Assembly (NCBI GenBank): GCA_003260075.1
Contig: QLIY01000093.1
Coordinates: forward strand, 1-64,000
Length of the DNA: 64,000 nucleotides
Direction of reading: 5' to 3'
Origin: Phallusia mammillata
Lineage: Eukaryota; Chordata; Ascidiacea; Phlebobranchia; Ascidiidae
The position numbers and the translations under genes are program-made. Positions 49,730 through 64,000 of the stretch are shown here, in pieces. The notes under the pieces are model-generated. The model worked only from the letters and a program-made list of their open reading frames with translations, did not search any database and was not told the origin of the DNA. The stretch's first letter is position 1; each line of letters starts with the position of its first letter.

Positions 49730-51341
49730 AGTATACCACTTTCAGAAGACTAAAAGTTTCACCACAAAAAAGCTACATATTCACACATTATAGAGTGAGA
49801 TTTTATGCATTTGTATCAAATATGGTGCAACTGCATGTTATTCATGAAACACCACATTGGATTTTATGGCACATTTTGCCGAGATCTCGGGTGTGCACGA
49901 AGAATTTTCAGGTGTGCAAGTATGCACGAACAAATTTTTAGGTGTGCACGAACCAGTTAAGTGTGCACCTCATCAAGAAAAAGTTAACCGATTTACAAAT
50001 ATTTAACAAAAATCTCAAAATAACCGTCAAATGCAATTGCGCCACTGGTTAACTTATGTAAAACGAAAATTTCGAAGGCGAAAATTTTGTTTGCACCAGG
50101 TGTCGTAAACCTATAAAAAATGTCTCAAGTGTGCAGTTAAACTTGAAAAAAATAGTCTCGGGTGTGCAGCTGCCATACTATCCATACTGGATGAAACATA
50201 CATACAAACGTAGTACAAACACGACCACTACATCTACACTAAAATCTACATTACATATGTTCTGTTCTACATTACATATGCACTTTTATATATCCCTCAT
50301 AGGCTCATACCAACCTTTATTCACGCCTACGCGGCCTACGAGTACGCCTTGCGCAAATAAAGTGGTTGTAATTCAAAAAATCTCTGGCAATTCCACTTGC
50401 ATTGCAAAAAGCGCAATTCGCACTTGCTTTGTGTAGTGAAATAGTCGATCTCGTACAAACTTTCACTATGTTGACGTTAGTAAAACATGACCCACATGCG
50501 CATATTTTGACAAAAACAGGAACCAACTGATTGATTGACGTTCCGGGGCTTTGGCATTAAATGCCACAACATAAAATGGCTCCACAGCGCCCAGGCGCGG
50601 TAGGTGTATTAACCTTCGTGATGTTGTGAAACAGATCAACTGATTTTGAACTTTTATCTATAATACATATCTTGACAACAGTTTAAACTGAACTTAAAAC
50701 TGCCCTGCGCATTTTGATTGAAGAAATTACAGGTGCGCTGATTAAAGCCAGTTCTGTAGCCTACTTGCTGTAAAGAGTCCGAATTGTAAATACTTTTTTA
50801 TTTACGCGAGCAAGTCGGTGTTGAAAGAACCACTAAAGATTGGCGACGTCTAAAACAATCGAAAATGACACACAGGGGCAGTGACTTTCACAAGCGGCAA
50901 ATTTTTTGTCACTGTTCCCACAAAAAATTGTTCAAATACGTTTTGCCATATTTTGCAAATCAGGGAAGACACAGTAAAATAATACCAGATATCATTTTGG
51001 CCAAAAATTATTTTCTTCATTTTTAGCATGGTAGGGAAAAACGAAGTCACCGAATGTGCAACAACAACATCGCTATGTACAACAAACAGCAATGAAAAAA
51101 AACAGGAACAAAAATAACAAACAAGAATGCTTGCGGGCATAAAAGCCAATCAGCAGAAAATCAGAAGTGTAGAATATTTTCCAATTAGTTGCTGTCAAGT
51201 AAAAAAATATTCACAGCTTTTCTAAAGTGGGGTTTTGGCAAATGTTGCTGTAAAAATCGGGGTGGGAAAACATTTTTTGTTGTTGCCTTGCGACAGTCTG
51301 GAGCTCTGGCAAACATGGAATGCACACAGGATGGAGAGATT
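49730..51341. other. Spacer upstream of paralog 4 and downstream of HMGB
   Basis: No gene recognised. A repeat-like patch at 49880-50170 reuses the word GGTGTGCAC/AGTGTGCA at both ends and is probably a decayed mobile element. The promoter of paralog 4 should lie just right of 49729. Confidence 0.45.
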
Positions 51342-52536
51342 TTAATCACTATCTGCGTCACTTTCACTGCTGCTGTCAGAGGATGATGACGCAGGCTTCT
51401 CTACCTTCTGCTTCTTAGCAACAGGTGCACCCTTTTCCTGAGTTGCCCGATAAGCTGCCATTTCCTGCAAAACAGTTAAGTTTAAAAAATATACAAAGGG
51501 CAAAAACTTTCTTCTAAAAAAGTGAAAAAAAGTTAAACTTACTAAATCACTGTATTATTGGTCTTAATATTTTTTAAACTTTGATACCTTGTTATATTTT
51601 TCTTTTTCCTTTTCTCCTGCTTGTACATATTTGCTTTTGATGTCAGGATTTGTTTCTGACCATTTCTTACCAAGCTCCCTGGCAATATCACCGACAGTAT
51701 ATGAAGGGTTTTCTTGTTTAACTGTTGCTCGACGATCGGCACAAAACAGGAAAAATGCAGACCTAAACAGATAATAGTTATTTAAACACAACTACACTTT
51801 TACAAATATATTTCATATTTCTTGAATTACCCTTCAAGAAAAAGTTAATTATTTTGACCTAATTTAATAAGTAGTGGCAAAAAAACACCGTTTTGGTTTA
51901 GTTGAATTTGAAACCTACTGGGGACGTTTTGGTGCATTGGGGTCCTTCTTTTTCTTCTTGCGCTTTCCTTCCCCGCTGCCCCCCCCCCTCTTGAATTACC
52001 CTTCAAGAAAAAGTTAATTATTTTGACCTAATTTAAAAAGTAGTGGCAAAAAAACACCGTTTTGGTTTAGTTGACTTTGAAACCTACTGGGGACGTTTTG
52101 GTGCATTGGGATCCTTCTTTTTCTTCTTGCGCTTTCCTTCCCCGCTTGGTGGGTTGTAGTTTTTCATCTCGCACTCGTACCGGTGTCTGTCTTTCTCAGC
52201 CATGTCCGTGAATGTGCATTTCTCCTTGTCGTTCATTTCCTGCGGTCAACGAGTAACGGTAAAAACAAACTTACAGTCGACTAAGACTAGGGACGAAACA
52301 CATCAAAATAGGGCAATAAAATACCGCAAAATTTAGACTAATTTAAATCGACTGCGCTGTTTATTTAGAAAGTAATCAAGTCTCACCTTCCATCTCTTGG
52401 CGCATTTTCTTGAAAATTCGGCAAAAATCACTTGTTCATTAGGATGCTTCTTGCGGTGTTCTTCTCTGCAGGTTTGCACGAAGTAGGCATATCCTGTCAT
52501 GCGGCCACGAGGCTTATTGGGATCTTTTTTCGGCAT
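51342..52536 (-). CDS. HMGB-type two-HMG-box chromatin protein
   Basis: Exons 52387-52536, 52088-52239, 51588-51762 and 51342-51464 encode 199 residues, near the usual HMGB length. Nuclear proteins of this family bend DNA without sequence specificity and loosen nucleosomes. Box A spans about residues 7-78 ([20 protein letters not shown], then CAKRWK). A Lys-rich linker ([16 protein letters not shown]) leads to box B at about 94-160 ([11 protein letters not shown], then LGKKWSE). The tail is Ser/Asp-rich ([15 protein letters not shown]), shorter and less purely acidic than the vertebrate Asp/Glu tail. The start is the ATG opening [12 protein letters not shown] partial second copy of exon 2 lies in intron 2. 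Box layout makes the call firm; which HMGB ortholog is not decided. Confidence 0.93.
51821..52147. repeat. A-poly(C)-A' duplication, pair 9, copying half of HMGB exon 2
   Basis: Copy A 51821-51977, C10 at 51979-51988, copy B 51990-52147 (about 158 bp). Differences are few (GGGGTCC/GGGATCC, GAATTTG/GACTTTG and TAATAAG/TAAAAAG). Copy B contains the 3' part of HMGB exon 2 and its donor. Copy A repeats these 61 exonic bases without the 5' half or acceptor, so it is a non-functional exon fragment. Confidence 0.93.
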
Positions 52537-54943
52537 TTTCGCGACAGCCAAGTTTAAACTCGATAAATTTTAATCCAATACGCTAAATTTAGAAATATTA
52601 GTTAGTGATATGGACACAAACAAGTCAATATTACAAGCTAAACTCATAAGTTTCAGCACAAATGCTACTAAATGCCGCAGCGCCTTGATTAAAATAATGC
52701 AGAACTTTCTACCTGCTACGGCACGGAATTCTACATTTCGAAGTATACAAAACACAAAGCTGTAGTACTAATTAAAAACAGCAATTTTTTAAGATAAAAT
52801 AGCCAACAAAACACGCACTGTCTCCTAGAGAACGCAAACTATACAAAGCGAAGCCCTAAAGGCAAAGCCTATGCTCCAACACAGTGCGCAATAATACTAG
52901 ACTGTAGGCAAGGCCAGACAGCAAGGCAAGCAATGGCCGCTATACCATTTCCCATTCAAAATGTATGTAAACACCTCATCTTGTTTAAATTTCGTTTACG
53001 CGCGCAACACGCATTTAAACAAAAATTCGAAAACATCTCCGTAATCTGTAAGCATTACTCTTTCATATGGAACTAAATTTATCGAAATCGAATACTTAAC
53101 TAACTTGCTAGCAAGTTGTAAAGACAGGCGTATTTTCAGCCATTGCCGACAGCTCGTCTGTGCGTTCACCACAATGGTGAAAGCCTTCAAGCGGGACGCG
53201 GCTAGTCTCAATGCACTGTAAATAGTGCCTATACTTCAGCATTAACACGCTAACACCATACATACCAAGCACAAAACAAGCTGAAAACTTTACCAAACAC
53301 TAGAATACACTAAATGCAACATATAAAATAAAGTTACAAACTAAAAGAACAAGTCTTAAGCTATAAAATGCTGTTGTAAAATCGACAAATTACTCACTCG
53401 AAACAGCTAAAATAATGACTTCTCCGCGGCGTTTATCAAGTGAAAGAGACGTAACAAACGGGAGAACAGTTGGCGCGCTTCGAATGTGATAGCGGCTTTC
53501 CTCGTCTTGTGATTCGTCGGCTTCTTGCACGTGCTAGCACAGCGGGAACAGTTCAAATGGTGTAAACTTTTTAACTAAGTGAGTGCTAACATGTGAAGCC
53601 ACTTACTGTTACCTCGCTCTACACATGAAACAACTCTGATTTGTATGCCCCATTTTGTTTGCATGCCGTTTTGTTTTTCTTTTTTGGAACATTAGGCTTA
53701 CACTATAAAACGCCTTGACATCAGACAACAATAGAAGGCGGCAGACCGTGTTGTGGTAAAACAATTCAACTGTCCTAGTTGTGGTTTAGATTGGTTTACG
53801 AGCGCCCTCCGAGCATGGAATCTCATCTCATTAATTTCTAGGCAAAGAGTGCCAAATCTTTTCAGCACATAATTGCCCATAGAAAGACGGCCATTATTTA
53901 AAAGTGCGATAATAACGTTTTATCAGACGCACTGAAACAAAGAATGGGCTCTAGATTGTGCCAGAAGACTTGACCTAAAGGCATAGTAGATTACTGCTAC
54001 CCGCAAATAATGGAATTTTCTAGGCCATCAGCTAGTTGCCTAACGAAGCGAAACTGCGTTTGAGCGAACTTACTCACTACATGCACAATTTATTGTGGTG
54101 TCAATAACAATAAATGTTACATGTAGCTGTAGGCTACTGTTTTGGACACTTGTGTTTACCTGAGCGAAAAACTTAAGCTTAAGCAGGAGTGCTCCAACGC
54201 AACGTAATCTGAACCCCCCCCCCCCCGAAGCGAAACTGCGTTTGAGCGAACTTACTCACTACATGCACAATTTGTTGTGGTGTCAATAAGGATAAATGTT
54301 ACATGTAGCTGTAGGCTACTGTTTTGGACACTTGTTTTTACCTGAGCGAAAAACTTAAACTTAAGCAGGAGTGCTCCAACGCAACGTAATCTGAACTAAA
54401 TTGAAATTACCAACTGACCATTTCAATCATTTAATTTAGTCCAATTTTGGGTGAAATAAAGTGCCAAATAGACTAGCGATTGAATATTTGAGGCCTGTTG
54501 AACAAATAGGTCACTTGGTCAAACCCTGCCCTAATCCTGAAACAAGGGGCCCTTCGGTTTCCGCTCAATATTGTGAAATTCCAACTAGGACAAATTGAAA
54601 GCAGCGATTAGTTGATGTCAATTGAATGCAGCAGTTTAAATTGAAAAAAATGGGCTTGAGTTTCATTTTGCTTTTTATTGTGCATTTCAACAAAATAACA
54701 ACCGAAAAAACAATCAACGTTAGGTAACAATTATTGCCGGTCAACACAATTTTGGCACAAAGGTTGAAAACAAGAATTATGGACTGAGATAGTAACACTA
54801 CAGTGGAAATTGCATTGTTAACACAGTGGGCCGACTTGGTGAAACACAAATACGCCTTTTACTTTTATGTGACAATTGCATCGCAGGTAACATACAGTAC
54901 AATATTTGTTTTATTGGCAGTGAAAAAACGTTAGAACATTATC
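52537..54943. other. Spacer between HMGB and ATIC; no gene recognised
   Basis: The HMGB promoter and ATIC 3' flank lie here. A possible ATIC polyadenylation signal (AATAAA on the minus strand) sits near 54909-54914, about 30 bp after the stop codon. Duplication pair 10 lies at 54045-54395. No other feature is supported. Confidence 0.45.
54045..54395. repeat. A-poly(C)-A' direct duplication, pair 10
   Basis: Copies 54045-54213 and 54227-54395, both 169 bp, differ at about five sites, with C13 (54214-54226) between. Before copy A the sequence reads CTAAC; after copy B it continues as unique sequence. Confidence 0.93.
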
Positions 54944-63458
<8,515 letters not shown>

Positions 63459-64000
63459 GTAGGTAAATTTATGGTTTGTTTGCCAGATTCCAAATAATCA
63501 GAACTATATGTTGCAATGTCGTAAATCAAGGCTATATGTAAAATAGATTTACAGTTGACTACATGAGTAAATTCTTTCCAATTGACTTGTCCAGGTGGGC
63601 GCAGTCTTGTTAGTTTGCTTAGTATGACATGGTTTATAGCACAAACTAGCGTCTCATACTTATATTTCGCTTTCCATAGGCGCTGGTATGTTTCACTTGA
63701 TGCTCAATGGTCTATTTTTACATTGCGTTTGTAAGCTTACACAATATCTAAGATCTGGAAAGTATCTAGCATAAACATTTTACGTTTTGCGGTAAGGGGG
63801 TTACTGAAAGCAGCTGCGCAACGAACCAAACCACAATAAACAAAGAAACGGTTTTAAACAACTTTCACTTCAGTCGACCGAAAACGAAGGTTGTTGTCTA
63901 CGGTTAAAAATTAATTAAAGCGGAGCCAAGTTGCATACATTGACATTCTGACTGCCCTATATCAACAATAGTGGGATAGGTTAGTATAATTATACATTCA

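Overview
This window is nuclear DNA from an invertebrate chordate, most likely an ascidian tunicate. The evidence is AT-rich sequence, genes cut into many short exons by GT-AG introns of roughly 0.1-2 kb, chordate-type gene content, and introns full of small DNA transposons. The species cannot be named from the sequence. There are no prokaryotic genes, CRISPR arrays or viral genes.

Layout: 144-6995 (-) is a GABA-type SLC6 neurotransmitter/osmolyte transporter, traced through 13 exons and lacking only its C-terminal tail. 7.0-16.3 kb holds no recognisable gene, only repeats. 16333-20641 (+) is the ectodomain (MAM, Ig, fibronectin III) of a type IIB receptor tyrosine phosphatase; its first exon and all its catalytic exons are not visible. 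24256-25704 (-) is the membrane/cytoplasmic exon of a FAM171 (astroprincin) protein. 26474-27487 (-) is an intronless seven-helix protein. 29784-49729 holds four paralogous tetraspan proteins related to TMEM272, three on + and one on -, each with four coding exons in the same phase and an exactly 60-bp second exon. 51342-52536 (-) is an HMGB two-HMG-box protein. 54944-61502 (-) is a complete 17-exon ATIC (purH) gene of 594 codons. 63115 onward (+) is the start of an SH2D4-like gene.

The genes do not form one pathway. ATIC makes IMP in the cytosol; HMGB is chromatin-associated; SLC6, RPTP, FAM171, the 7TM protein and the TMEM272-like proteins are membrane proteins. The TMEM272-like cluster is a local gene-family expansion, and several members carry N-terminal PPxY motifs.

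The most unusual signal is structural. Between 27.6 and 57.9 kb there are eleven local direct duplications of the form A-poly(C/G)10-14-A', where A and A' differ by about 1-5% and the homopolymer sits exactly between them. Three of them abut in a chain at 40.2-41.3 kb, one duplicates half an HMGB exon, and in one pair only one copy carries a ~212-bp insertion with its own target-site duplication. This looks either like two haplotypes interleaved by the assembly, or like an unusual C-tract-associated duplication process. Other repeats include non-autonomous hAT elements with 8-bp target duplications, a pogo/Tigger-like MITE, tRNA-derived SINEs, a Penelope-like GIY-YIG fragment between inverted repeats, and a hammerhead-like retroelement motif.
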